A stretch of DNA of 64,000 nt from Flaccisagitta enflata (GCA_965153355.1 OZ231126.1:51770001-51834000); one strand, 5' to 3'; shown: positions 23,182 through 35,057, counted from the stretch's first letter. A program made the numbers and translations. Notes: generated by a model not told the origin, from the sequence alone.

Positions 23182-23984
23182 CATCGATCATAATGTCCAG
23201 CCCATGGAAGCACGCATTCAGCGCAAAAGACCACCGCTAATTTCTTTTTCCGACAAGATGCTATCACGACCCAGTTATGACGAAAGCACTACGGTATACA
23301 TTGAATGCGGTATTTGAATATTGCCAGGTCTATACAATTTGTTATGTGGTCATTTTCACAACAAACCGGCCCAGCTGAAATTCATGATATCACATCTGAG
23401 CAGCTACAATCTTCACTTCTTTCTCTCTTTAATATTCATTTTTTTCACTTTTTCTTTCACTCTTTTCATTATCTGAAATTTCACTAATGTAAGAACTCTC
23501 TGTCCAAATTTGGATAAACTACGTAGCTATGAGGAACTTAATCAATGGACTTTTTAGTAAATCAAAGAAAATCATGGCAAAATGAGCATTCAGATAATGC
23601 ATGAAAATTTATAATTTTCTTAATATTAGGGCTTGATTACTGAAATGCATTGTCCGATCATAAGGTATAGGAACATCTAGCAAAGTTCTGATCGGGAAAA
23701 AAGTCGTAGTCAGTCTTCGACTTTTTGACATATTTGAGAAAAACAGGGTTTTCATTTTCTTATGGGGAAAGGGTCTCTTCCGGCTGATTGCACCCTCGGA
23801 CGAAATTGATAGGGTAAGTAAATTTGATAATTCTCTTTCATTTGGCGCCAAGCAGAATGCTCTACAACAAATATTTTTTGCGCTATGATTTTTTAAAGAT
23901 TTATTTACGAAAAATTTTGAATGGAATTTTTTTCGATTTTTTTTTATTTTGTGTAGGATCAATAAAGGAGTGAATTCATGTTTA
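23182..23984. other. AT-rich non-coding stretch
   Basis: No gene or repeat family recognised. A 117-codon open frame at 23609-23962 (-) shows no domain I can name. Confidence 0.4.
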
Positions 23985-24440
23985 CTTCAGCATGCAAATA
24001 CAAAAAAAATGTTTATGAGCACGGCTGCTCATTTGTGAGAGTGTTTTTGAGCATTTTAGCTCATTAAGCTCACTTAGCTCAATCTATTTTTTTCTGATTT
24101 CACATATTATAAATGAATAATTATTTTCATACTTGTTTAAGCAAGCAAATATAAAAAACATGTCAGTGAGCAGAGCTGCTCACCTGTGTGGTGTTTTTAA
24201 GTATTCTAGCTCATTTAGCTCATTTAGCTTGTTCTTTTTCTCTGATTTAAATTTGGATAAATAAATGATTTTTTTGATTTAAGCATGCAAATACAAGAAA
24301 GCATATCAGTGAGCAAAGCTGGTTGTCTGATTGAATCATTTTAAATACTTTAGCTCATCTAGCTCATTTGGCTCAGTTCTATTCTTCTCTTATTTTCAGT
24401 GCAATCAATATATACAATTGCTTTTGATTTGATCTAACAA
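23985..24440. repeat. Tandem repeat, ~145-bp unit, three diverged copies
   Basis: Each unit begins AAGCATGCAAATACAA (23990, 24139, 24280), continues with GTGAGCAGAGCTGCTCA and ends TTTAGCTCATTTAGCTCA. The AGCTCATT words are themselves a short internal repeat. Copies diverge by roughly a quarter. Confidence 0.75.
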
Positions 24441-24482
24441 AAAAAAAATTTTGGTGACTGAAGACAAAAGCATGATGAAAAG

Positions 24483-24813
24483 CAGGGTACGACAAAGTGC
24501 CCAAGCACGCAAGCATTGCTTCTAGGCAGCAAGCAGATTTTGTAGGCAGGGAGGTAGGAAAAAAAAAGATTTTTGAAAAAAAACATCAAAATTATTCATA
24601 TCTACCAAAATTTGTATATAAATTGTCATAAGTTGTCATAACACATAGTCAAACAAATAATCTCCCTGCAATAATAAACTTTTACATGTTACTTATACAT
24701 GTTTTCCAATATATTCAGGATATAATTTTATAAACATTTGTTTGAATATTTTGTAGGCAGGAGCTGGTAAGAAAACCTCGCTTGTAGGCAACAAAAAATT
24801 TTGTCGGGCCCTG
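24483..24813. mobile_element. hAT-like MITE (hAT-5), 331 bp, with 8-bp target duplication
   Basis: Inverted ends CAGGGTACGACAAA and CAGGGCCCGACAAA. Exact duplication ATGAAAAG at 24475-24482 and 24814-24821. Internal inverted words TTTTGTAGGCAGG occur near both ends in the same orientation. Non-coding. Confidence 0.85.
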
Positions 24814-24913
24814 ATGAAAAGTGACCAATGCTTACGACTTTTTTCCTCACGGCGACAGCCGCCATTACTGGTATATCTTCTCAATTATAGATAAAAAAAA
24901 ATCATGTGTTGTT

Positions 24914-25205
24914 GTCTTTGCTGCTAAGGTGCGATATCGCACCTAAGCTGCAGTTTTTGCAATTACCGCACCTCAGCAACCAGCTCGTTTTTTATAAATG
25001 AATGTTTTATTATGAAAAAATAGTTGTTTATGAATAAATGAATGAATGATTTGATGATTGATTTATTCAATATATGTTACGTTTATGGGTTTGGTAGCAC
25101 TTTTTTATTGAAAAAATGGCAGATTTTGAAGTTTTTAAGGTTAGCGTGATGGACGGACCGACAGACGGACATGATCTCTCATAGAGATGCGAGGACGCAT
25201 CTAAA
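24914..25205 (-). mobile_element. HE 5'-end fragments (GGTGCG and GATGCG types)
   Basis: AAGGTGCGATATCGCACCTA at 24926 is an isolated perfect hairpin of the GGTGCG type. At 25144-25205, GTGATGGACGGACCGACAGA, CATGATCTCTCATAGAG and ATGCGAGGACGCATCT form a minus-strand GATGCG-type 5' end. Confidence 0.6.
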
Positions 25206-25469
25206 AAGCAAAACACCTTACTCACAACTTTTTTTGATAATGATAACCAAAGCAACGATAGTTATCGAATTGAAACTCGGTCTGGCTCCACCACACGATA
25301 AAAACCATCAAGCAAAGCCGAGTCCCATCCCGCAAGTTGGTATTCATTATCCTCCGCAATGAAAAAGTCCCGGATAAAACGTCGAATTGTTCATATGCTT
25401 TGCCGTTAAATGGGAAACTATAAATCCTCTCAAATTGGCCATTCGGCGACGACGACCTTTTCTCTCTCC

Positions 25470-25470
<1 letters not shown>
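25206..25470. other. Non-coding spacer
   Basis: Unique-looking. Nothing recognised. Confidence 0.35.

Positions 25471-25479
<9 letters not shown>

Positions 25480-25543
<64 letters not shown>
25480..25543. repeat. (TC)n microsatellite
   Basis: About 64 bp of TC; a second short TC run lies at 25707-25729. Confidence 0.97.
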
Positions 25544-25544
<1 letters not shown>

Positions 25545-25854
25545 GGCAAAACGTGTAATATCGAGAGCGAGAGAGCGAAATAAGAGTAGAAGACGGTCTA
25601 TATAGAGGCCGATATACGTAGATGAAAGCATGGGCGAGGTGGTGAAAATGGAAGGGAAAGGAGAAAGAGAGACCCTTTTTCATCGAATTGACTACGATGA
25701 CGCGATGTCTCTCTCTCTCTCTCTCTCTGTTACGAAACTGACCAACCGACAAACTTATCTTGTCTGGTCGCTCACATTTTTAGATATCGAAGAAAGAAGA
25801 AAGAAAAAAGAAAGACGAAAAAGAGTTTTTTTTTTCATTGTCACTTATCTTTTT

Positions 25855-25975
25855 AGTCGTGAGCACGCGATTCTACACCTTGCCGTGTCGGTCGGTAGGT
25901 CTGTCCGTCTGTTGGTGGGTCACAATTACGAGCGATTTTCGCATTACTGCTCCTGCCCAACCGCCCTTTTTACAT
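25855..25975 (+). mobile_element. HE element (GTCGTG type), 3'-truncated
   Basis: AGTCGTGAGCACGCGATT, CTACACCTTGCCGTGTCGG, GTCGGTAGGTCTGTCCGTC, CGCATTACTGCTCCTGCCCA, ACCGCC. The 3' hairpin and CTTGTT end are missing. Confidence 0.75.
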
Positions 25976-26073
25976 ATTGAACAAAAATTCCTAATCGCAT
26001 CTTGATTTGCCAAAACAATAGGAAATATGGTCATTAAACCTCTGTCGCGTTCGTCGGTATTTTCAGCTATGTC

Positions 26074-26195
<122 letters not shown>

Positions 26196-26321
26196 CTGAC
26201 AAATTGGTAGAATAGATCTAGAATTAAGTTTGAGGTGAAATTATTGCAGCCATGCCCATTGCCCCTAATTTAGTGTATGCAGAGAAACTAAGGATACAAA
26301 AGTGAAAAGGGTTGTGACCCC

Positions 26322-26382
26322 AATAGAAAAAGAAAAAGAAAACGAAAAAGAAAACGAAAAAGAAAAAGAAAAAGAAAAAGAA

Positions 26383-26444
<62 letters not shown>

Positions 26445-26446
26445 AG
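26322..26446. repeat. (GAAAAM)n hexanucleotide array
   Basis: About 20 units of AAAGAA or AACGAA, ending directly at the left arm of a CM element. Confidence 0.95.
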
Positions 26447-27025
26447 TCGCAAAAGCGTTAGATGGTCAGCGATACCTGTTGCCCCTATGTGAGTATATGT
26501 TGATGTGTGATGGTGAGAGGGGCAGAGGCCCCGAAGGGGCCGATGACCTATGCTCAGTAATTTTTGAGGATCTAGGCTTGAAAGTGAGCATCAATAATAA
26601 GATTTGAGCCTTGAGGGCGTGATTTGAGTCTTGAGGCTTAAGGTTGGGATGTGAGCCTAGAGGCTGGGATCTGGGCCTTGAGGCTGGGATTAGAGCTTGA
26701 GGCTGGGATTTGAGCCCCAAGACTGGGATTTGAGCTTCGAGGCTGGGATTTGAGCCTCGGGGTTGAGATTTGAGCCTTCAGGTTGAGATTTGGGCCTTGA
26801 GGCTAGGATTTGAGCCTTGAGGCTAGGATTTGGGCCTTGAGGCTAGAATTTGGGCCTTGAGACTAGGATTTAGGCCTCAAGGTAGGGATTTGAGCCTCAA
26901 GACTAGAATATGAGCTTCGAAGGGGTGGACGGAGAAGGAGGAGGAGAAGGAGAAGAAGGAGGAGAAATATCCCCTATGTGTGAAAGCATAGGTCATCGGC
27001 CCCTTCGGGGCCGCTGCCCAAAAAG
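26447..27025 (+). mobile_element. CM composite element, complete
   Basis: Left arm: GTCGCAAAAGCGTTAGATGG, TCAGCGATACCTG, AGGCCCCGAAGGGGCC, GATGACCTATGC. Core at 26580-26915: about 15 units of GATTTGAGCCTTGAGGCTGG. Right arm: (GGAGAA)n, CCCCTATGTGTGAAAGCATA, GGTCATCGGCCCC, TTCGGGGCCGCTGCCC. The GCATAGGTCATCGGCCCC words at both ends form the inverted arms. Confidence 0.82.
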
Positions 27026-27397
27026 GAAGAGGAAAAGGAAAAAGAAAAAGAAAAGAAGATAAAGATAAATAAAAAGAAGATAAGGAAGAAGGCATGTAGG
27101 CCATGGTTCCAAAGACGATTGTGATGATAACTTTTCGATGAAAATTTCGATGATCACAAACCCTGTTCTGACGTCGATGGAAACGAGGATACAGGAATCA
27201 TCGATTTTTGAGACTTTGATTACAAATGACGATGATGATAAGAAATTGATATCGCAATTGGTTTTAAAGTTTCGCAACTTTATGGTTGAGACATGATATG
27301 GACTAAGGTTGGGAGTGACTTGGCTCTTCAATCACCACTGATTTTCGGGGATTTTCCATCTCCACCACCGTTTTTTCCGTTTTTTTCAGTGATTTTT

Positions 27398-27603
27398 ATT
27401 TGCGGACACGCACTTCTATAAGAGGCTTTGTCGGTCGTTTGGTCCATTGGTCATGCTTGTGTTAAAAATGTGAAAATGTTCATTTATGATGATACAGTTG
27501 TGAATGTTAGTGTGTGTGAGTAAGCATGGGGTGGAAGAGGGTGTGAATGGGGGTTGCCTGCCCCTGCCCACCCATCCACAATGTGACCCCGCGTCACTTG
27601 TTA
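27398..27603 (+). mobile_element. HE element, GTGACCCCGCGTCAC-ended type
   Basis: TTTGCGGACACGCACTTCTA, TAAGAGGCTTTGTCGGTC, CATTTATGATGATACAG, GCCTGCCCCTGCCCACCC, ATCCACAATGTGACC and CCGCGTCACTTGTT. The 3' end folds as GTGACCCCGCGTCAC, replacing the GGCC..GGCC hairpin of other copies. Confidence 0.78.
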
Positions 27604-28033
27604 TACTGCATTCCCCATCACTTGCTAGCTAAAACTGATCAAGCTATGTCTATGTTGTCTATGTTGTGCACAATCCTTTAGCCTGTTCCCACACACTCTG
27701 ACGCCATGGTCCAAAGATTTTTTTTTTTTCATAATTGTCTTAGTGTATACACTGTATGTCTCTTGATGTCAGTTACTCTGCCTCTCTCTCTCCCTCTCCG
27801 CCTCTCCCCCCCCTCCCTCTCTCTTCTTTATTTTCTTCTTTTTTCTATTCTTTTTTTTTCTTTCTCCTCTTCAGTCTTCAATCTGTTACCTTCTTCTTTT
27901 TTTTTCCTATTGAAGGTAACAGAATTGATAAAATGGAAGTGCACGACAAATAGAAACAGTAAAATAAGAACTGTGCATGCATCACAAACTTTGAACAGTG
28001 TTGGCATTCCTTTGGAAACACACCCTTCAAGTG

Positions 28034-28436
28034 CAGAAGGAACCATTACAAGAGGTGTGGAGGGACCAAAATTTAAGTGCCCCCCTAACAGCTCACACTA
28101 CTGTTTATATTTTTTTGTTTTGGGTAGTGGTTTATACCTTAGATAAATACAAATTCTTTTTACCAAAGTGATTTTTGAAAATTCCACTAAAAAAACCTTT
28201 TCAAATCTTTAATTTTTCCTATTTTTAAAGCTTTAAAAAAAATTTTTGTGTAAAAAGGTTAATTATGGAAATTCTAGAGGAAGTATCAAAAAAAGCCTGA
28301 ATGAAAAAAATTGTCTTCATCTAAGGTATAAACCGCTGCCCAGATTAGAGGAAAAGAACCAATACATGTAGCGTGGGCTTTGAGGGGGGTGCTAAAACAT
28401 TTGGTCCCTCCACAACTCTCATAATGGTTCCTTCTG
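28034..28436. mobile_element. MITE M1 copy 1, 403 bp
   Basis: Inverted ends CAGAAGGAACCATTA..GAGGTGTGGAGGGACCAAA and CAGAAGGAACCATTATGAGA..GGAGGGACCAAATG. A second inverted pair lies inside (GGTAGTGGTTTATACCTTAG against CTAAGGTATAAACCGCTGCC). Copy 2 is at 58544-58909. No clear target duplication. Non-coding. Confidence 0.85.
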
Positions 28437-28439
28437 TAG

Positions 28440-28625
28440 TTGCTTACAGGTGGGCAGGGGCAGTAATGTGGATGGGCAGGAGTGGACAGGGGCTGTATTG
28501 TGGCATGGCAGGGGCAGTAATGCTGAAAATCGCTTTTCTGGTCAATTTTGCGTCACCAAAATTTTAGCGTTTCAGACAGGCAGACCTTCTAAAGGACACA
28601 CCCTCTTATAGAGAAACAAAAAAGA
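28440..28625 (-). mobile_element. Degraded HE fragments
   Basis: CAGGTGGGCAGGGGCAGTAA (twice with variation), AGACAGGCAGACC and CCCTCTTATAGAG are HE words in minus orientation, broken up. Confidence 0.5.
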
Positions 28626-29067
28626 TGCACTGAGTGAAACTGGGGTGAGGTACTGAATCAGGGATTTATTTTGGATTCTTTTTTTTGTGAAAATCGGAAA
28701 TATTGTCCCAGCATATGCGTATTTCCCTCTGCATGAAGGCGAAAAAATGCTATGAAAAGAGCAGCTTGGGGATGGAAGGGAAAAACGGTGAAAAACCGAA
28801 AATCCAAATCACCGAATCAGTGAAAATTGGCAATCACTCCACCGTTTTTTCGGCGGCGAATCACCGATCCCCCAACCTTAATATGGACCTCACTAAAAAC
28901 GAGTTTTACGACTTTATAAGCAATTTCCATGGCCATACCGTTTGTGATGTTTTATGCACTATTTGTTGTTTTTCATCACGATGCGATCCGATATGCCAAA
29001 ATATCAAATAATAATGATAATGATAGTAATGTGAAATCCAGCATGAGTAAGATAGGAATAATTGTGG

Positions 29068-29091
29068 TTGTTGTTGCTGCTGTTGCTGTTT

Positions 29092-29180
<89 letters not shown>

Positions 29181-29182
29181 GC

Positions 29183-29276
<94 letters not shown>

Positions 29277-29292
29277 GCTCTTGTTGCTGCTT

Positions 29293-29341
<49 letters not shown>
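29068..29341. repeat. (GTT)n microsatellite with GCT variants
   Basis: About 270 bp of GTT with occasional GCT interruptions (29074-29091, 29180, 29276-29292). Long homopolymeric frames on both strands are artefacts. Confidence 0.98.
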
Positions 29342-29709
29342 CATCGTCGTTGTTGATGTCGTCATCGTTGATGTTTTTTCTTCTTGTTGTAAATGCAGAA
29401 AAAAATAAGGAAAAATTAAGGGGTAAGCAAGAGAATGAAAAAAAAAGGATATTTTGACTATCCACATGATAACTGAAGTAAAATCGATGAAAAAGCCAAT
29501 GATAACCACATAGACGATGTTGGCATCAATGAAATTCATCAGGGGAAGAAATGACCGAGGCCATAGAACATGAGAATGAACAATAGGCAAGTTCGTTTTG
29601 GAACGGTCCATTATCAACTCATGATACAACGATGATGATGACGATGACGATGACGATGACGATTGCAAGGTGCGGGGTAGCGAGTCTCCGAATACGAAGG
29701 TGCACTTGC

Positions 29710-30040
29710 ACATGATTTGACTTTTTGGGCAGTGGCTCAAAGGGAAGGATGTCCTGTAGAACAGTAGGGGGCCTTTGTTCGTTCATTTGTCCACTCGTCC
29801 CCTTGCCAAGACAGCAAAAACGATTGATACATTAGCAATTACAACAATAACGGGTTGGGCGCACGCGACTCTACACCCCGCTTTGTCCGTCCCTCCGTCC
29901 GTCCATTTGTTGGTTGGTCTGTCTGTCTGTCGGTCCATCGCACTTTTACTTTTTGAACAATTTTATCTTCTTAAGTAATATAAGGTCAATATAAGTCATT
30001 ATGTAAGTCTCGCACGCGACTTAAAGGTGTTGGTCTTGTT
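29710..30040 (+). mobile_element. CM arm fragment followed by HE element lacking its 5' hairpin
   Basis: TTTGGGCAGTGGCTC, GATGTCCTGTAGAACAGTAG is a CM arm (29727-29772). GGCGCACGCGACT, CTACACCCCGCTTTGTCCG, GTCTGTCTGTCTGTCGG, AAGTCATTATGTAAG, CGCACGCGACTT and GGTGTTGGTCTTGTT form an HE copy of the long type (29857-30040). Confidence 0.6.
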
Positions 30041-30189
30041 TTAAGTTGCAAGGACAATGGCGAGGTGTTGACTCCAAAGGTGAAAATTACTGGTTTATGA
30101 AAATACACAAATGACTAAATCAATAATGTGGAAGAATTTCTGCAGTTCGATGGAGTGTCAGATCGATAAAAACAAGGCCGTATGCACGG

Positions 30190-30834
30190 TAGCCCGTACT
30201 GAAATGACAAAAAACAAAAAAATCGAAATTCTCCGAGCAGTTCATGCTGTGGAGCTGTCTTGGGCTCCTATTGGCATCCTTTTCAGCTTTAAAAAAATAC
30301 ATCTTGGTTGCCGCGCCTTACCTTGAACTTCTCATGGGTCAATAGAAAACCAAAAATTTCAAATTGCTCAAATTAATATTTTGACTGCAGATTTGAAATC
30401 TGCATGAAAAACTGTCTGTTGAAAGTGCTTTTCTTTTTTCAAAATTCCTTCGGGATCATCATCAAAATCCACGCTAAAGATTTTTAAAAAAGGTAAGTTC
30501 AGTGATTTAACAAAGAAATTAAAAGAAAAGATATATTTCACGATATTTGACATCACTTTTGACTACCTTCTAATTAGAATATCAAAAAAAGGAAAACACT
30601 TTCAATTGTCAGTTTTTTCTGCAGATTCCAAATCTGCAGTCAAAATTGCAATTTGAGTATTTTGAAATTTTGGATTGTCTATAGGGGTAGAGTTAACAGA
30701 AGGTAAGGCGCGGCCACCTAAACGTAGAATTTCAAAGCCAATATTGAATTCAATAGAAGCCTGAGACAGTCCCACAGCATGATCTGCTCGGAGAATGTTA
30801 ATTTTAGCGTTTTTTGTCATTTAGGTACAGGCTA
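30190..30834. mobile_element. hAT-like foldback (hAT-1 copy 2), 645 bp
   Basis: Inverted ends TAGCCCGTACTGAAATGAC and TAGCCTGTACCTAAATGAC. Exact 8-bp duplication ATGCACGG at 30182-30189 and 30835-30842. Shares TTTTGACTGCAGATTTGAAA, GAAAGTGCTTTTC and GGTAAGGCGCGG with copy 1 at 18698-19341. Confidence 0.92.
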
Positions 30835-31026
30835 ATGCACGGCAAGACAGTCTAGGTCGGTAAGGTAGGGGCCATAACAGTCAGTGGAAAAAACACTGTA
30901 GGTGTATATATCATACCGTTGGCTTTGATTCAACATACTGCTCACAAACAAAATACTGTATGTTTATTCAATCAGTAGCTCAAATAACAGCCGGCTATAA
31001 CAAACAAAATGTTGTACGTAGCAACT

Positions 31027-31231
31027 GGTTGAAGAAAAAGAAGAAGAAGATGAAAATGAAGAAAAAGAAAAAGATGAAGAAGAAAAAGAAGAAGAAGAAG
31101 AAGAAGAAGAAGAAGAAGAAGAAGAAGAAGAAGAAGAAGAAGAAGAAGAAGAAGAAGAAGAAAAAGAAACAGAAGAAGAAGATGACGGAGAAGAAGAAGA
31201 AGAAGAAGAAACAGAAGAAGAAGATGACGGA

Positions 31232-31281
<50 letters not shown>

Positions 31282-31490
31282 AGAAGAAGAAGAAGAAGAA
31301 GAAGAAGAAGAAGAAGAAGAAGAAGAAGAAGACGGAGAAGAAGAAGAAGAAGACGAAGAAGAAGAAGAAGAAGAAAAAGAAGAAGATAAAGATAAAGATA
31401 AAGATAAAGATAAAGATAAAGATAAAGATACAGATACAGATAAAGAAGAAGAAGAAGAAAAAAAAAGAAGAAGAAGAAGAAGATGATGAT
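31027..31490. repeat. (GAA)n microsatellite with (GATAAA)n segment
   Basis: GAA-rich tract with GACGGA and CAGAAG interruptions; eight or so GATAAA units at about 31384-31445; ends in GATGATGATGAT. Lys-, Ser-, Leu- or Phe-rich frames are artefacts. Confidence 0.98.
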
Positions 31491-31832
31491 GATATACAAT
31501 CAACAAATCTTTGGAAATTGTATGATGATAGTGCGTAGTTTGCCATTTCATCTTATTCATTTTCTTTGCCTTTAGTTCATTCGCCATTCACTCGCTATTC
31601 ACCCGCCATGCATTCTTCCTTCAAATGACTTAGAATTCTTGATAAAACAGGTCGAACTAACGCTGTAGTTGCCCGCCCTCGCTCTTGTATTGCTCTGGTT
31701 CCTCTCTTTTCTCTCCTCTTTTCCCTTTTCTCTTCCAGTCGCCCTGTTCATCAGCTAAGCCGCTTTCATTCATAGCTGAACAGTTCGACCCTGAGATTCA
31801 CTAGCCATTCACCAGCTACCCTACGCATTTGA

Positions 31833-31837
<5 letters not shown>
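31491..31837. other. Non-coding spacer
   Basis: A pyrimidine-rich stretch near 31690-31740; nothing else recognised. Confidence 0.35.

Positions 31838-31883
<46 letters not shown>
31838..31883. repeat. (TC)n microsatellite
   Basis: About 46 bp of TC. Confidence 0.95.
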
Positions 31884-31884
<1 letters not shown>

Positions 31885-32052
31885 GTTTTTGTTGTATTCT
31901 GTTTCCTTGTGTCTGTGTGCATGTTTGCATGTTTATATGTGTCAATATTAATGAGTGAAGGATTGCATTGAAACAGTGCGGCAGCGAGGAAGGGAGGCAG
32001 TGAGAAAAATTAACAGGTAGACAGTCGGAGATTTCCAACTGCTTGTCTTTTT

Positions 32053-33272
32053 AGTCGCGTGCACGCGACTCTACATCCCGCTTTGTCGGTCGGTCGGTCG
32101 GTCGGTCGGTCGGTTGGTTGGTCGGTTGGTCGGTTGGTCCCCTTTTTACTTTTTTTATATATAGCATTATTTTGAATATTTTATATCATTTTACATCATT
32201 TTAAATCATTTCACATCATTTACATCATTTTACTTCATTTATATCATTTTACTTCATTTTACATCATTTTACATCCTTTTCATCATTTCACAACATTCAC
32301 AACATTTACGTCATTTTACATCATTTAACATCATCTAACCTCAGTTTACATCATTTACATCATTTTACATTATTTCACATCATTTTATACCATTTTACAT
32401 CATTTTACATCATTTACATCATTTTACATCAATTACATCAATTTATATCATTTTACATCATTTCACATCATTTTACATCATCTTACATCATTTAACATCA
32501 TTTTACATCATTTTTAGTCATTTTTCTATGTCTGGTGTAAGTCTGGTTTATGTCTGGTTTAAGTCTGGTTTTTTTGATATTGGATAAAGTCTGGTTTAAG
32601 TCTGGTTTAAATCTTGTTTAAGTCTGGTTTGATATTTGTTTAGGTCTGGTTTAATACAGGTTCAAGTTTGGTTTAAATTTGGTCTGACATTGGTTTAGGT
32701 CTGGTTTAGTATTGGTTTAAGTCTGGTTTAAGTCTGGTTTAGGTCTGGTTTAAGTCTGGTTTAAGTCTGGTTTAAGTTTGGTTTATGTCTGGTTTAAGTC
32801 TGGTTTGAGTCTGGTTTAAGTCTGGTTTAAGTCTGGTTTAAGTCTGGTTTAAGTCTGGTTTAAGTTTGGTTTAGGTCTGGTTTAAATCTGGTTTAAGTCT
32901 GGTTCAAGTCTGGTTTAAGCCTGGTTTATGTCTGGTTTAAGTCTGGTTTATGTCTGTTTTATGTCTTGTTTAAGTCTTGTTTGAGTCTGGTTTTAGTCTG
33001 GTTTAAGTCTGGTTTAATTCTGGTTTAATTCTGGTTTAAGTCTGGTTTAAGTCTGGTTTAATTCTGGTTTAATTCTGGTTTAATTCTGGTTTAAGTCTGG
33101 TTTAAGTCTGGTTTAAGTCTGGTTTAAGCCTGGTTTAAGCCTGGTTTATGTCTTGTTTAAGTCTTGTTTAAGTCTGCTTTAAGTCTGGTTTATGTCTGGT
33201 TTAAAACTAAGTCTTGAAAACATAAATGATTATCTCTATGACTGCACGCGACTTATTGGTGTTGGCCTGGTT
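32053..33272 (+). mobile_element. HE element expanded to 1.22 kb by two internal minisatellites
   Basis: 5' end AGTCGCGTGCACGCGACT, CTACATCCCGCTTTGTCGG, (GGTC)n. 3' end TGCACGCGACTTATTGG, TGTTGGCCTGGTT. Between lie a ~10-bp array, CATCATTTTA (32160-32520), and an 11-12-bp array, AGTCTGGTTTA (32532-33210, about 60 units). Other long-type copies carry only a few TCATTTTA-like units in this position, so the arrays look like in-place expansions. Confidence 0.8.
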
Positions 33273-33368
33273 AACTCATTCCTTTGTTTCGCTGTTGTCT
33301 GTCACTTTGTCTGTCGGTCACTTTATCGGTTAGTTTTGCTTTTCAAAAGTTTGTCTGTCTGTCTGTCT

Positions 33369-33415
<47 letters not shown>
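33369..33415. repeat. (TC)n microsatellite
   Basis: About 47 bp of TC after a short (GTCT)n. A longer TC run follows at 33829-33895. Confidence 0.95.
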
Positions 33416-33416
<1 letters not shown>

Positions 33417-33826
33417 ACTCCCCACGCAGCTCGCTTTCCACTGCCGTCCGTCATCTCCGTGTCCATTTTCTCCTTTGCTTCAGTGTTCTCTCTCTGTCTT
33501 CCTGTCTATCTTGTTCCACGTCCATCTGGTTTTATTTCTGTTTTTTTTTCTATTCGGTTGTCTGTCCATTTGACCGCGCACATGCCATATTTTCTGTCTC
33601 AGCATGTGTCTGTCTGAATGAGTGATATCGTGTCCATCTTAGTTTGCTTTCCTAAAGTCTATCCGTGGCAGACACGTCCCAAATTTCTTTTTCTCTTTTT
33701 TTTGCCGTTTGTCTGACTAAATGTCTCTCTGTCTAAAATGTCTAAATGTTTTCTCTTCAATTTTTTTTCTGTCCTTCTGTCTGCCTGATTGTATGTCTGT
33801 CTGTCTGTCTGTCAGTGTTTCAATCT

Positions 33827-33828
<2 letters not shown>

Positions 33829-33895
<67 letters not shown>
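33829..33895. repeat. (TC)n microsatellite
   Basis: About 65 bp of TC preceded by (GTCT)n at 33797-33814. Confidence 0.96.
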
Positions 33896-33897
<2 letters not shown>

Positions 33898-34607
33898 TTA
33901 CTGGCCTGACGATCTCATTTCCGGCTCCTCTCTTTAATTTCACGCTCGTGGAGGTGGAGGACATCCGATCTCACCAGGAGGCACAAAACGGGTTTCACGC
34001 GATAGATGGAGAAACCAGTAATTCATGGATCGCACCGCGTGGTCAGCGGTCACCACTGGCCGCTGCCATTTCTGGAATGTTCAGGGGAACAGGAGCAAGA
34101 TTATGTTAGCGGCTCCAAAGGTTCCATAAAACGCAGGAGTGAGGAGGCTGATTTCGTTTTCAGGGTTGATTTTACAGACCGACCGAACCTCCGGTTCGAA
34201 CTGTTTTTACTGTACGGATCACTCTCCCAGCTCCGTCACTGAATCCGGAGTTGTCAGTTATCAGTAGGTCACCGAATTCAGTAGGTCAATAAACCGAAGT
34301 TTGATGTTTTGTTTACTTTTCCTGACGAACTTGCAAATTGGGGCTACAGAATTGCCCTCTAACAACAAAACATGCATCTGCTTTTCCTTTTCCTAACGAA
34401 TTTACATTGCTCATGCTTCCTTTACAGACGAGATCAATCCCTCCTTTCCTCATCAAAAGAAGGAAAGATCGCCGATCGTGCTCGAAACTTGATGCTTCGC
34501 TTGCAACTAAATCCTTGACAATATTGGTGTAAATCAATTCTCTCTAAAAAAAGAATTCTTTGGTCTTATTTGTTGATCTCAGGCTGTCTGTGCCGTCTGT
34601 CCCTGTG
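33896..34607. other. Non-coding, moderately complex stretch
   Basis: Higher complexity and GC than its surroundings. Contains TTCGAACTG and ACCGAA words also seen near 34835 and 36410. No gene recognised; the open frames are short and lack known motifs. Confidence 0.35.
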
Positions 34608-34784
<177 letters not shown>

Positions 34785-34948
34785 GTGTGCATGTGTTTGC
34801 GTGTGTGCATGTTTAGGAATCGTCTGAAGGTTAATTTCGGCTTCGACCTTCGGGTCAGGACACTGCCCTAATAATCAAAATTAATATTATTTTTCTTTTA
34901 AAAGTAAAATACTTCATTTATGCAAGAGAGAGTGAGAGAGAGGGAGAG

Positions 34949-34958
34949 AAACAGAGAA

Positions 34959-35057
<99 letters not shown>

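Larger units (their letters stand above)
27304..28880. mobile_element. hAT-like element (hAT-4), 1577 bp, hosting nested elements
   Basis: Inverted ends TAAGGTTGGGAGTGA and TAAGGTTGGGGGATC. Exact 8-bp duplication ATATGGAC at 27296-27303 and 28881-28888. Subterminal inverted words include CACCGTTTTTTCCGTTTTT against AAAAACGGTGAAAAACCG. Inside are an HE copy (27398-27603), a small MITE (28034-28436) and HE remnants (28440-28625). No transposase. Confidence 0.88.

Noticed and set aside
28976-29740. 254-codon Thr-rich open frame
   Set aside because: Derived from the GTT microsatellite.
31027-31490. Possible CRISPR-like or satellite array
   Set aside because: Units are simple trinucleotides without spacers, and the sequence is eukaryotic.
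30960-31587. Lys-, Ser-, Leu- and Phe-rich frames up to 207 codons
   Set aside because: Derived from the GAA microsatellite.
34194-34210. GGTTCGAACTG as a tRNA/SINE B box
   Set aside because: No A box at the right distance upstream and no cloverleaf.
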